Positions 33,382 to 42,292 of a stretch of DNA of 64,000 nucleotides are shown in pieces; positions within the stretch are counted from its first letter, which is position 1, and the number at the start of each line of letters is the position of its first letter. The notes below the pieces were generated by a model. It searched no databases and was not told where the DNA came from. It saw only the letters and a program-made list of their open reading frames with translations. The position numbers were made by a program, and so were the translations under genes. The stretch spans positions 271,296-335,295 of the forward strand of contig NZ_JAJAVB010000025.1 in NCBI RefSeq assembly GCF_020615385.1. Reading direction: 5' to 3'. This DNA is from Jiella soli (lineage in GTDB: Bacteria; Pseudomonadota; Alphaproteobacteria; Rhizobiales; Rhizobiaceae).

Positions 33382-35664
33382 ATGTCTTTCCGAAAGGACA
33401 AGCTGACCCGGCCGATCTACCGGTGGGCGAAGAAGGTCATGCCGCCGATCTCCGAGACGGAGACCGAGGCGATCAACGCCGGCACCGTCTGGTGGGACGG
33501 CGAACTGTTCTCGGGCGCGCCCGACTGGAACAAGCTCCTCGCCATGCCGCCGGCGCGGCTGACGCCGGACGAGCAGGCCTTCATGGACGGCCCGGTCAGA
33601 GAGCTCTGCTCCATGATCGACGACTGGAAGATCGCTTCCGTCGATCACGACCTGCCGCCCGAAGTGTGGGACTTCCTGCGCCGCGAAAAATTCTTCGGCA
33701 TGATCATCCCGAAGGAATATGGCGGCCTCGGCTTTTCCAACACGGCCCATTCTGAGGTCGTGCGCAAGGTCTCCTCCTGCTCGGTCGTCGCCGGCGTCAC
33801 GGTCATGGTGCCGAATTCGCTCGGACCGGGCGAGCTGATGCTGCATTTCGGCACCAGGGACCAGTGCGACTACTGGCTGCCCCGGCTCGCCGACGGCCGG
33901 GAGATCCCGTGCTTCGGCCTGACCTCCGCCGATGCCGGCTCGGACGCCGCCGCCATGACCGATACCGGCATCGTCGAATATGGCGAGCACGAGGGCAACC
34001 AGGTCCTCGGCATCCGGCTGAACTTCCACAAGCGCTACATCACGCTCGGGCCCATCGCGACTGTGATGGGCTTGGCCTTCAAGCTCTTCGATCCGGGGAA
34101 CCATCTCGGCCGCGGCGAGAATCTGGGCATCACCGTCGCCCTGCTGCCGACCTCGACACCCGGCGTCGTCCATGGCGACCGGCACATCCCGCAGATGACC
34201 TATTTCCAGAACGGGCCGCTCAGCGGCAAGGACGTTTTCATCCCGCTCGACTGGATCCTCGGCGGCGAGAAGCAGATCGGGCAGGGTTGGACCATGCTGA
34301 TGACGGCGCTCGCCGCCGGTCGGTCGATCTCGCTGCCCTCCCAGTCGGCGGCCTCGGCGGCGATGTGCGCGCGCGTCACCGGCGCCTATGCCAGGATCCG
34401 CACGCAGTTCAACGTGCCGATCGGCCTCTTCGAAGGCATCCAGCAGCCGCTCGCCGAGATTACCGCCAACGCCTATCTGATCGACGCCGCGCGGCGGCTG
34501 ACGGTGGCCGCCCTCGACGAGGGTCACAAGCCCTCGGTGATCTCCGCGATCATGAAGGCGCACGCGACCTACCGGATGCGCGAATGCATCGAGCGGGCGA
34601 TGGACATCCATGGCGGCAAGGCGATCATCGACGGGCCGAAGAACTATCTCGGCCAGGCCTATCGCTCCGTGCCGATCGGCATCACCGTCGAGGGCGCCAA
34701 CATCCTCACCCGCAGCCTGATGATCTTCGGCCAGGGAGCGATCCGCGCCCATCCCTACATGCTGAAGGAGATGATGGCCCTGTCCGAAAAGGACGAGGCG
34801 AAGGGGCTCGCCGAGTTCGACAGGCATTTCTGGGCGCATGTCGGCCACGCCGTCACGAACACGGTCCGCGCCTTCGTCCAGGGCTGGACCGGCGGCCTCG
34901 CGGCCCCGGCGCCGAAGGACGCGGCCTTCACCGGCCACTGGCGTCAGCTCTCGCGCTACGCCTCGGCCTTCGCGCTGGTCGCCGATCTCTCGCTCCTGAC
35001 CCTCGGCGGCGCGTTGAAGCGCAAGGAGATGCTGTCGGCCCGTCTCGGCGACATCCTGTCCGAACTCTATCTCCTCGCCGCGGTCCTGAAGCGCTTCGAG
35101 GTGGAGGGACGGCCGGAGGCAGACCGTCCGCTGATCGAGTACATCATGGAAAAGGGCTATTGCCGCCTGGCGATCGCCTTCACCGGCGTGCTCGACAATC
35201 TGCCGGCGCGATGGGCAGCCGGCTTTGCCCGCTTCGTCGCCTTCCCGCTCGGCGTCCCCTATCAGGAGCCCTCGGACGAGTTGCTGCAGGAGGTGGCGGC
35301 GATCGTCATGCGCCCGTCCTCGCAGCGCGACCGTCTGACCCCCGATCTCTATCTCGGCGAAGGCCATGCCGACCATCCGGTCAAGGATTTGGAGCATGCC
35401 TTCGAGCTCGTCGCGGAAGCCGCGCCGATCGAGAAGAAGATGCGGGACGCCAGGATCCGCGATCCCGAAGCGGCGCGGGACGAGGGCGTGATCACGGCCG
35501 CCGAGTTCGACCAGCTTCAGGCCGCCAGGGCGGCCGTCGCCAAGGTGGTCGCGGTCGATGCCTTCCCGGGTGCCGATGTCTCTCCGATCGCCGCGCAACA
35601 CGATCGCGGCTCCGATCGTTCGGGAAGCGGCGCACCATCACCCTCCAGGGAGGCCGCGGAATAA
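33382..35664 (+). CDS. fadE: acyl-CoA dehydrogenase, FadE type
   Basis: The 760-residue flavoprotein catalyses the first step of fatty-acid beta-oxidation. It has the long FadE architecture with the acyl-CoA dehydrogenase core (about residues 90-480, including GLTSADAGSDAAAM, KRYITLGPIATVMGLAFKL and ERAMDIHGGKAI) and the C-terminal DUF1974 extension. E. coli FadE is 814 residues. The stop overlaps the thiolase start as TAATG, so translation is coupled. It heads the fadE-thiolase-fadJ operon. Confidence 0.94.
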   Translation: MSFRKDKLTRPIYRWAKKVMPPISETETEAINAGTVWWDGELFSGAPDWNKLLAMPPARLTPDEQAFMDGPVRELCSMIDDWKIASVDHDLPPEVWDFLRREKFFGMIIPKEYGGLGFSNTAHSEVVRKVSSCSVVAGVTVMVPNSLGPGELMLHFGTRDQCDYWLPRLADGREIPCFGLTSADAGSDAAAMTDTGIVEYGEHEGNQVLGIRLNFHKRYITLGPIATVMGLAFKLFDPGNHLGRGENLGITVALLPTSTPGVVHGDRHIPQMTYFQNGPLSGKDVFIPLDWILGGEKQIGQGWTMLMTALAAGRSISLPSQSAASAAMCARVTGAYARIRTQFNVPIGLFEGIQQPLAEITANAYLIDAARRLTVAALDEGHKPSVISAIMKAHATYRMRECIERAMDIHGGKAIIDGPKNYLGQAYRSVPIGITVEGANILTRSLMIFGQGAIRAHPYMLKEMMALSEKDEAKGLAEFDRHFWAHVGHAVTNTVRAFVQGWTGGLAAPAPKDAAFTGHWRQLSRYASAFALVADLSLLTLGGALKRKEMLSARLGDILSELYLLAAVLKRFEVEGRPEADRPLIEYIMEKGYCRLAIAFTGVLDNLPARWAAGFARFVAFPLGVPYQEPSDELLQEVAAIVMRPSSQRDRLTPDLYLGEGHADHPVKDLEHAFELVAEAAPIEKKMRDARIRDPEAARDEGVITAAEFDQLQAARAAVAKVVAVDAFPGADVSPIAAQHDRGSDRSGSGAPSPSREAAE

Positions 35665-36947
35665 TGGCGCGAGACGTCTACCTCGTCGACGGGGCCCGCA
35701 CGCCCTTCATCAAGGCGCGCGGCAAGCCCGGGCCCTTCTCGCCGGTCGACCTCGCCGTCCAGTGCGGCCGGCCGCTGCTCCTGCGGCAGGCCTTTTCGCC
35801 GGACGCGATCGACCTCGTGATTTTGGGCTGCGTCAACGTCGTCGCCGACGAGATGAACCCGGCGCGTGTCGCCGCGCTCCGTCTCGGTCTGTCCGACGAG
35901 ACCCCGGCCTTCACCGTGCAGATCAATTGCGGCTCCGGCATGCAGTCGATCGACACCGCCTTCCGCACGATCGAGAACGGCAAGGCCGAGATCGTGCTGG
36001 CCGGCGGCGCCGAGGCGCTCAGCCACTCGCCGCTGGTCCTGAGGCGCGGGGCGGTCGACTGGTTCGCGCGGCTGAACGGCGCCAAGACGACGAGCGACCG
36101 GCTCAAGGCCTTCACCGGGCTGAAGCCGGAATTCCTGAAGCCGGAGATCGGTCTCGAGCGCGGCCTGACCGACCCGATCACCGATCTCAACATGGGCCAG
36201 ACCGCCGAGGTTCTCGCCCATCTCTTTTCCATCTCCCGGCGCGAGGCCGACGCCTATGCGGCGGAAAGCCACGAGCGGCTCGGCCGCGCCACCAGCGAAG
36301 GCTGGCTGAGGGACGAGATGCTGCCGGCCTTCTCGCGCGGGGGCGAGGTCTTCGACCATGACGACGGCATTCGGCCGGGCTCGACGGCCAAGAGCCTGTC
36401 GAAGCTGAAGCCGGTCTTCGAGCGGCCCTATGGCAAGGTGACCGCCGGCAACGCCTCGCAGATCACCGACGGCGCATCCTGGACGATCCTCGCGTCGCAG
36501 GAAGCGGTCGAAAAGCACGGCCTCTCGCCGCTCGCCAAGATCGTCGATTCCGAATGGGGCGCGCTCGATCCCGCGATCATGGGGCTCGGCCCCGTGGTCT
36601 CGACGGCTCCGATCCTGAAGCGGCAGCAGATGGCGGTCTCCGACGTCGACCTTTGGGAGCTGAACGAGGCCTTCGCAGCGCAGGTCCTCGCCTGCCTTGC
36701 CGCCCTCGACGAGCCGGATGTCGCCGACGGTGTGCTCGGCCTCGACGGGCGCGGCGGGGCGATCGACCGGGAGCGGCTGAATGTCGACGGCGGGGCGATC
36801 GCGCTCGGCCATCCGGTCGGCACCAGCGGCAACCGCATCACGCTCCACCTCGCCAACGCCATGCGCCGCCTCGGGCTGAAGCGCGGCATCGCCACCGAAT
36901 GCATCGGCGGCGGGCAGGGCGGGGCGATGCTGCTCGAAGCCGCCTGA
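35664..36947 (+). CDS. acetyl-CoA C-acyltransferase (3-ketoacyl-CoA thiolase)
   Basis: This 427-residue thiolase has the nucleophile Cys89 in INCGSGMQ, the NEAFAAQ histidine region, GHPVGTSG and the second catalytic cysteine in ECIGGGQGGAM. Its length and VDGARTPFIKARG start are those of FadI/FadA-type enzymes that release acetyl-CoA from 3-ketoacyl-CoA. It starts on the last base of the fadE stop and precedes the multifunctional FadJ-like protein by about 110 bases, which contain a hairpin. Confidence 0.94.
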   Translation: MARDVYLVDGARTPFIKARGKPGPFSPVDLAVQCGRPLLLRQAFSPDAIDLVILGCVNVVADEMNPARVAALRLGLSDETPAFTVQINCGSGMQSIDTAFRTIENGKAEIVLAGGAEALSHSPLVLRRGAVDWFARLNGAKTTSDRLKAFTGLKPEFLKPEIGLERGLTDPITDLNMGQTAEVLAHLFSISRREADAYAAESHERLGRATSEGWLRDEMLPAFSRGGEVFDHDDGIRPGSTAKSLSKLKPVFERPYGKVTAGNASQITDGASWTILASQEAVEKHGLSPLAKIVDSEWGALDPAIMGLGPVVSTAPILKRQQMAVSDVDLWELNEAFAAQVLACLAALDEPDVADGVLGLDGRGGAIDRERLNVDGGAIALGHPVGTSGNRITLHLANAMRRLGLKRGIATECIGGGQGGAMLLEAA

Positions 36948-36967
36948 CACCGAGCCGCCGCGTTCAA

Positions 36968-36991
36968 GGCAGGCCCGCACGCCGGCCTGCC
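36968..36991 (+). terminator. hairpin between thiolase and fadJ genes
   Basis: GGCAGGCC, an eight-base loop and GGCCTGCC form an 8-bp stem just after the thiolase stop. There is no U-tract. It may act as an attenuator or stabilise the upstream message. Confidence 0.35.
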
Positions 36992-37059
36992 GAAACGAGA
37001 TCCCGCCGGGGCTGTTCTTTCACCCCTTTGTTCCAGCCGAGAGACGAGACCGAGATCCC

Positions 37060-39159
37060 ATGGGCAGAATGCTGACCGCGCTTTCCGATCGCGCCCTCGA
37101 ACTGGGCCCGGCCCGCACCGCGCCGCAGGAGGGAAACTGGCGCCTCGCCACCGACCGGGACTATGTCGCCTGGCTGGTGCTCGACCGTCCGGACCGCTCG
37201 GTCAACACGATCGACCGCAGCGTCATCGAGGAACTCGACCGGCATCTGGGCACGATCGCCGAGCAGAAGCCGACGGCCCTCGTCATCCGCTCCGCCAAGC
37301 CCACGGGCTTCGCGGTCGGCGCCGACATCCAGCAATTCGTCGGCGCCTCGACGGCCGAGATCCACGGCATGCTCGAAGAGGCCCACCATGTGCTCGACCG
37401 GCTGGCGTCGCTCGAGGCGAAGACCATCGCCGTCGTCCACGGCCACTGCCTCGGCGCCGGGCTCGAGATCGCGCTCGCCTGCGACCGGCGGATCGCCGTC
37501 GCCGATGCCAGCCTCGGCTTTCCCGAAGTGATGCTTGGGCTTCATCCCGGGCTCGGCGGCACCTATCGTGCGACCGCCATTGCCGATCCGATCGAGGCGA
37601 TGACCATGATGCTGACCGGACGGTCCGTCTCGGCGAGGAAGGCGAAGGCGATCGGCCTCGTCGACGCGGTCGCCGAGGAGCGCCATGTCGGCGCGGCGGT
37701 CGAGGCGGCGCTCTATGGCGACCTTCCCCCGCGCGGCGGCAGCTTCAAGGCGCAGGCCTTCTCGCTGAAGCCCGCGCGCGCCTTCGCGGCGGGCCAGATG
37801 CGCAGGAAGACGGCCGAAAAGGCGGCGAAGGCGCATTATCCCGCGCCCTACAGGCTGATCGACCTCTGGGAGGCGCATGGCGGCGACCCCGAGACCATGC
37901 GGCACGAGGAGGTGAAGAGCTTCGCCGAGCTGATCGAGACGGAGACGGCGCAGAACCTCGTGCGCGTCTTCTTCCTGCGCGAGGCGATGCGCGGGCTGAA
38001 GGAGGGCGCTTCAGCGATCCGCCACGTCCATGTCGTTGGCGCGGGGGCTATGGGCGGCGAAATAGCGGCCTTCGCCGCCGGCCGCGGCTTCCACGTCACC
38101 CTCGGCGACATCGCCGCCGAGCCCATCGGCAAGGCGATGCGCGCGGCGACGAAGATGCTGGAGCGCACGCTGAAGGACAAGATCAAGGTCCGCGACGCGC
38201 TCGACCGGCTCACCCCCGACCCGCGCGGCTTCGGCATCCGCCATGCCGATCTCGTCATCGAGGCGGCGCCGGAAAAACCCGATCTGAAGCGGAAGATCTA
38301 TGCCGAGATCGAGCCGCAGCTGAAGGACGGCGCGCTTCTCGCCACCAATACCTCGGCCCTGAAGCTTGCCGAACTCGCCGAGGGGCTCGCCGATCCCTCG
38401 CGCTTCGTCGGGCTCCACTTCTTCAATCCGGTCTCGCGCATGCAGCTCGTCGAGATCGTCCATCACGACAGGATCGATCCGAAAACCGCGCGGCGGGCGA
38501 CGGCCTTCGCGGTCGAACTGTCGAAGCTGCCGGCGCCCCTCGCCTCCGCGCCGGGCTTCCTCGTCAACCGCGCGCTGACGCCGTACATGGCCGAGGCGCT
38601 GGTCATTCTCGACGAGGGCGTGCCGAAGGAGCGGATCGACAGGACGGCCGAGGACTTCGGCATGCCGATGGGGCCGATCGAACTCACCGACCAGGTCGGG
38701 CTCGACATCGCCCTCGACGTCGCGACCTCGCTGCGCCGGGACCTCGACACGGCCTATCCCGAGACGCCCGGCTGGCTGAAGGCGATGGTCGAGGAGGGCC
38801 GGCTCGGCCGCAAGACCGGGCGCGGCCTCTACGAGTGGGACGAGGACGGAAAGCCGAAGAAGAAGAAGGTCGAGGCGCTGCCCGACGATTCCAGGTCCGA
38901 CCCCGACCTCCTCGACCGGCTGATCCTGCCCATGCTGAACGCCGTCGTCGCGTGCCTCCGCGAAGGCGTCGTCGAGCGCGAGGACATCGCCGACGGCGCG
39001 ATGATCTTCGGCACCGGCTTCGCCCCCTTCCGCGGCGGCCCGCTCCACTATGCGAGGTCGCGCGGCGTGGACGCGATCGTCGCCCGGATGCGGGAACTGG
39101 AGGGCAAGCACGGGCCGCGCTTTGCGGCAGACGCCGGGTGGGAGAGGCTCAAGGGGTGA
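37060..39159 (+). CDS. fadJ: multifunctional enoyl-CoA hydratase / 3-hydroxyacyl-CoA dehydrogenase
   Basis: The 699-residue protein fuses an N-terminal crotonase domain (about residues 30-250; oxyanion-hole stretches GFAVGADIQQF and GHCLGAGLEIALACD) to a 3-hydroxyacyl-CoA dehydrogenase part. The dehydrogenase begins with the NAD-binding VHVVGAGAMGGEIAA near residue 325 and includes GLHFFNPVSRMQLVEIV and PGFLVNRALTPY. It carries out hydration and NAD-dependent oxidation in beta-oxidation, working with the FadE and thiolase encoded upstream. FadB versus FadJ cannot be separated confidently; the fadE-thiolase-fadJ grouping is common in alphaproteobacteria. Confidence 0.93.
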   Translation: MGRMLTALSDRALELGPARTAPQEGNWRLATDRDYVAWLVLDRPDRSVNTIDRSVIEELDRHLGTIAEQKPTALVIRSAKPTGFAVGADIQQFVGASTAEIHGMLEEAHHVLDRLASLEAKTIAVVHGHCLGAGLEIALACDRRIAVADASLGFPEVMLGLHPGLGGTYRATAIADPIEAMTMMLTGRSVSARKAKAIGLVDAVAEERHVGAAVEAALYGDLPPRGGSFKAQAFSLKPARAFAAGQMRRKTAEKAAKAHYPAPYRLIDLWEAHGGDPETMRHEEVKSFAELIETETAQNLVRVFFLREAMRGLKEGASAIRHVHVVGAGAMGGEIAAFAAGRGFHVTLGDIAAEPIGKAMRAATKMLERTLKDKIKVRDALDRLTPDPRGFGIRHADLVIEAAPEKPDLKRKIYAEIEPQLKDGALLATNTSALKLAELAEGLADPSRFVGLHFFNPVSRMQLVEIVHHDRIDPKTARRATAFAVELSKLPAPLASAPGFLVNRALTPYMAEALVILDEGVPKERIDRTAEDFGMPMGPIELTDQVGLDIALDVATSLRRDLDTAYPETPGWLKAMVEEGRLGRKTGRGLYEWDEDGKPKKKKVEALPDDSRSDPDLLDRLILPMLNAVVACLREGVVEREDIADGAMIFGTGFAPFRGGPLHYARSRGVDAIVARMRELEGKHGPRFAADAGWERLKG

Positions 39160-39199
39160 TGCCCCGGTATCTGATCGACGCGGGCGCGCGGGTCGGGCG

Positions 39200-39499
39200 T
39201 TACCGCCGGACAAGCACCATGCCGGCATGGTGCAGTTCGTTGGACGCGACGAATTCGCCATCCGCGGTGAAGCCCGTGTCGTCACGATAACTGATATGCG
39301 TGCCGGTCACTTCGTAGGAGCCCATGTAGGCGCGTTCTCGCGTTCCGCGGGCCTCGACATTGCGACCGTTGGGCAGAAGTTCATGCCGGATGCGTTCGTC
39401 TTCGGTGACCCAGAGACCGACATAGGGATGATTGCCCACAACGGACGCGGCATCGGCATCGAGCCCAAGGAGGTCTGCTTTCGTCATGACGGACCTCAT
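39200..39499 (-). CDS. Atu4866-domain protein
   Basis: The 99-residue protein matches the Atu4866 family pattern: NHPYVGLWVTEDERIRHELLPNGRN, ARGTRERAYMGSYEVTGTHISYRDDTGFTADGEF and a final LHHAGMVLVRR. It is a small predicted beta-barrel with no known activity. The ATG at 39499 overlaps the SDR stop as TGATG, which supports coupling; a second ATG at 39487 is possible. The pairing with an SDR and a divergent LysR gene suggests a small LysR-controlled unit. Confidence 0.85.
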   Translation of the reverse strand: MRSVMTKADLLGLDADAASVVGNHPYVGLWVTEDERIRHELLPNGRNVEARGTRERAYMGSYEVTGTHISYRDDTGFTADGEFVASNELHHAGMVLVRR

Positions 39500-40221
39500 C
39501 ACTGCACCGCCGCGGTCGGGCGGATGGTGATTTCGCTCGTCTCGACGCCGGCGGGTGCCTCGATCAACTGGCGCACTGCCCGCGCGATGTCTGAAGGTTG
39601 CAGCGCGATGGCACGGTACTGATCCATGAAGGCCATCGTCTCGGCATGGGTAATGGTCCCGGCGAGTTCGCTTTCGACCACGCCTGGATTGACGCAGGTG
39701 ACGCGCACGGTCGGGCTTTCCTGACGCAATCCGTCCGAGATCGCGCGGACGGCGAACTTCGTGCCACAATACACTGCGGCCGTCGGCACCGATTGCAGGG
39801 CGCCGACGGAGCCGATGTTGATGATCTGCCCCGTGCCCTGCCGCTCCATCGTCGGCAGCACCGCGCCGATCCCCCACAGCACCCCTTTGATGTTGACGTC
39901 CACCATACGCTCCCATTCGTCGAGCTTGCCGGCGGACATGGGCGACAGGGGCATGATGCCTGCGTTGTTGATCAGTACGTCGATGCGGCCCCAGAGATCC
40001 AGGGCGCGTTTTGCAAAGGCCTGCATGTCGACGCGATCGGTGACATCCAGCGCGGCGGTTTCCACCGTCCCGCCTTCGGCTCGCAGCTCCGCCGCGAGCG
40101 CGTCCAGCCGGTCGATGCGTCGAGCGCCCAGAAGCACTTTCGCGCCAGCGCCGGCCAGCTCGCGGGCGATACCTGCGCCGATGCCGCTCGACGCGCCGGT
40201 GATGAGAATGACTTTGTCCAT
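39499..40221 (-). CDS. short-chain dehydrogenase/reductase
   Basis: The 240-residue classical SDR has the cofactor motif ITGASSGIGAGIA (residues about 7-19), NNAGIM near 85 and the catalytic Ser-Tyr-Lys pattern (SVGALQS, then YCGTK near 150-154). GARRIDR after the second strand suggests NADP(H) preference. The substrate is unknown. The ATG at 40221 fits the Rossmann start; an extension to 40254 is unlikely. It is divergent from the LysR gene, 100 bases away. Confidence 0.9.
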   Translation of the reverse strand: MDKVILITGASSGIGAGIARELAGAGAKVLLGARRIDRLDALAAELRAEGGTVETAALDVTDRVDMQAFAKRALDLWGRIDVLINNAGIMPLSPMSAGKLDEWERMVDVNIKGVLWGIGAVLPTMERQGTGQIINIGSVGALQSVPTAAVYCGTKFAVRAISDGLRQESPTVRVTCVNPGVVESELAGTITHAETMAFMDQYRAIALQPSDIARAVRQLIEAPAGVETSEITIRPTAAVQ

Positions 40222-40280
40222 GGCATCGTCCTTTTCAGCCAGTTGCACCGGCAAGATGGACGTCCGACATTGTTCACGGT

Positions 40281-40302
40281 ATTCCCTGAGCGCTGGACGA
40301 AT
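40281..40302. promoter_or_regulatory. possible LysR-type operator
   Basis: ATTC and GAAT flank a 14-base GC-rich centre in the 100-base region between the divergent SDR and LysR genes, where an autoregulatory LysR site is expected. The dyad is short, so this is tentative. Confidence 0.25.
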
Positions 40303-40321
40303 TGGTTAGGCCTACTGGACA

Positions 40322-41200
40322 ATGGATCTGAATCTGCTGCCGCTTCTGCTCGCAGTGTCGGAAGAGCGGAACTTCCGTGCCGCGGCCGATCGACTGGGAC
40401 TGACACGCTCGGCCGTCAGCCAAGGGATTCGCCGGCTTGAGGATACGCTTGGGCAGCAGCTCGTCATGCGCACGACGCGCTCGGTGCGGCTGACCGAGGC
40501 AGGAGAGCGGCTGGTGTCGAGCCTGCGCGGCCCCATGGAAGCGGTCCGCGAAGCGCTGGAAGTGCGGGACGGGGTGCCGCGTGGACGTTTGCGCCTTGCG
40601 GTAACCTCTATCGCCGAGCCGTTCCTGTCCGGCCCGCTCCTCGCGCGCTTTGCAGAAGACCATCCGCAGGTGACAGTGGACGTCACGGTGACGGATGAGG
40701 AGTTCGACATCGTCGAACGTGGCTATGACGCGGGGGTGCGGCTCGGAGAGGTCATTGAGCAGGACATGATCGCCGTGCCTGTCGGTGGCCCGCAGCGAGA
40801 GATCGCTGCCGCAACGCCGGCTTATCTCGCGCGCCACGGCGTCCCGACGCATCCGGGCGACCTACTGTCGCACCGGTGTATCGGGTGGCGTCCGGCACCG
40901 GAGACAACGCCTTGGCGATGGGAATTCGTCGAGGGCGGCAAGCCGTTCGACGTCGCCGTGAACCCGCAGGTAACGACCAACGACTTGGGGCTGATGCTGC
41001 GGGTGGCGCTCGCCGACGGCGGCATCACCTTCGGCCCCTGGGACTGTTTCGAAGCGCATTTTGGAACTGGTGCCCTGACGCCGCTACTCGAAGAGTATTT
41101 GCCGCCCTTCGCAGGGTTTTCGCTCTATTTCCCTCAGCGCCAGCACATGGCACCGAAGCTGCGGGCTCTTGTCGATCACCTGCGCCAGTGGCGCCGCTGA
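40322..41200 (+). CDS. LysR-family transcriptional regulator
   Basis: The 292-residue regulator has an N-terminal winged helix-turn-helix (LNLLPLLLAVSEERNFRAAADRLGLTRSAVSQGIRRLE) and a C-terminal periplasmic-binding-protein-like effector domain. It is transcribed divergently from the SDR/Atu4866 pair, the usual layout for a LysR protein controlling its neighbour. The effector is not predictable. Local base composition is slightly less GC-rich than in the flanking fatty-acid genes. Confidence 0.93.
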   Translation: MDLNLLPLLLAVSEERNFRAAADRLGLTRSAVSQGIRRLEDTLGQQLVMRTTRSVRLTEAGERLVSSLRGPMEAVREALEVRDGVPRGRLRLAVTSIAEPFLSGPLLARFAEDHPQVTVDVTVTDEEFDIVERGYDAGVRLGEVIEQDMIAVPVGGPQREIAAATPAYLARHGVPTHPGDLLSHRCIGWRPAPETTPWRWEFVEGGKPFDVAVNPQVTTNDLGLMLRVALADGGITFGPWDCFEAHFGTGALTPLLEEYLPPFAGFSLYFPQRQHMAPKLRALVDHLRQWRR

Positions 41201-41312
41201 CTGCACAATTCCCTGGCCTCGCAAACGACCATCCACCATTCGGAAAAACCGTCAGTGATGGCCGTCATGAACGGAGCTTGCCTCCGCCCACACCCAGCTC
41301 CATCACCGCCCT

Positions 41313-42155
41313 CTACGCCGACACGCAGACATAGCTCTGCTCGCCGAGCTTCGTGCCGCCGAGGCGCACCTTGTCACCGGGCTTGAGGAAGCGGGGCGGG
41401 TCGTAGGAGAGGCCGACGCCGCCGGGGGCGCCGGTGAGGAGGACGTCGCCGGGCTCCAGCCGCATGAAGCGCGAGACGTAGGAGATCAGGTAGGGCACCT
41501 TGAAGATCATGCCCTCGGTCGTCGCCTGCTGCTGGCGCTCGCCATTGACCTCGAGCCAGAGTTCGATCCCATCGAGATCGGGGAACTCGTCCGGCGTCAC
41601 CAGATAGGGGCCGAGCGGGGCGAAGGTGTCGTGCGACTTGCCCTTCGACCACTGGCCGCCGCGCTGCAGCTGGAAGTTGCGCTCGGTGATGTCGTTGGCG
41701 AGGGTGAAGCCGGCGACGCAGCGCATCGCATCCTCGACGCTGACATATTTTGCGACGCGCCCGATGACGACGGCGAGTTCCACGCCCCAATCGACGCGGT
41801 TCGCCATCTTCGGCAGTTCGATCGGATCGTTCGGCCCGGAGGCCGCCGTCGACGCCTTGAGGAAGAGCGTCGGTTCCGGATTGATCCGGAAGCCGGCGAG
41901 CGAGGCGCTGTCCTCGTAGTTCGGGCCGATGCCGACGATCTTGCCGATCCGGTCGATCGGCTTGCAGAGGCGCGTGCCTTCCCGCACGGCCGGCAGCGCG
42001 GCCGGATCGAGCCGGGCGCATTCGGCGAGCACGTCCGGGTCGAGCGAACCGTCTTCCAGCGCCCGGATCCGGTCCGACAGATCCCGGATCACGCCATCCG
42101 CGTCGACCATTCCCGGCCGCTCCGAACCCCGATCGCCGAACCGTACGAATCGCAT
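41313..42155 (-). CDS. fumarylacetoacetate hydrolase family protein
   Basis: This 280-residue protein has an FAH-family fold. IVGIGPNYEDSA near residue 73, metal-binding VDWGVELAVVIGR (Glu near 126), FTLANDITERNFQ and KSHDTFAPLGPYLV are present, as is the late LTGAPGGVGLSYDPP. Members hydrolyse or decarboxylate beta-diketo acids or acylpyruvates, often in aromatic or sugar acid degradation. The ATG at 42155 directly gives MRFVRFGDRG; a TTG one codon earlier is less likely. It is divergent from an acyl-CoA dehydrogenase gene. Confidence 0.88.
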   Translation of the reverse strand: MRFVRFGDRGSERPGMVDADGVIRDLSDRIRALEDGSLDPDVLAECARLDPAALPAVREGTRLCKPIDRIGKIVGIGPNYEDSASLAGFRINPEPTLFLKASTAASGPNDPIELPKMANRVDWGVELAVVIGRVAKYVSVEDAMRCVAGFTLANDITERNFQLQRGGQWSKGKSHDTFAPLGPYLVTPDEFPDLDGIELWLEVNGERQQQATTEGMIFKVPYLISYVSRFMRLEPGDVLLTGAPGGVGLSYDPPRFLKPGDKVRLGGTKLGEQSYVCVSA

Positions 42156-42292
42156 CAATTGCCTCCCGCACCCAATATCCCTGGAATGGCCCCGGCGATC
42201 GTTCGGTTCCTTGCTCTACGATGCAGGCCGGATAAGTTGTCCGGCAAGTCGAAGAGCCGCCGGCGGGGCCGCCGGGAAGGGGAAGAATCGAT

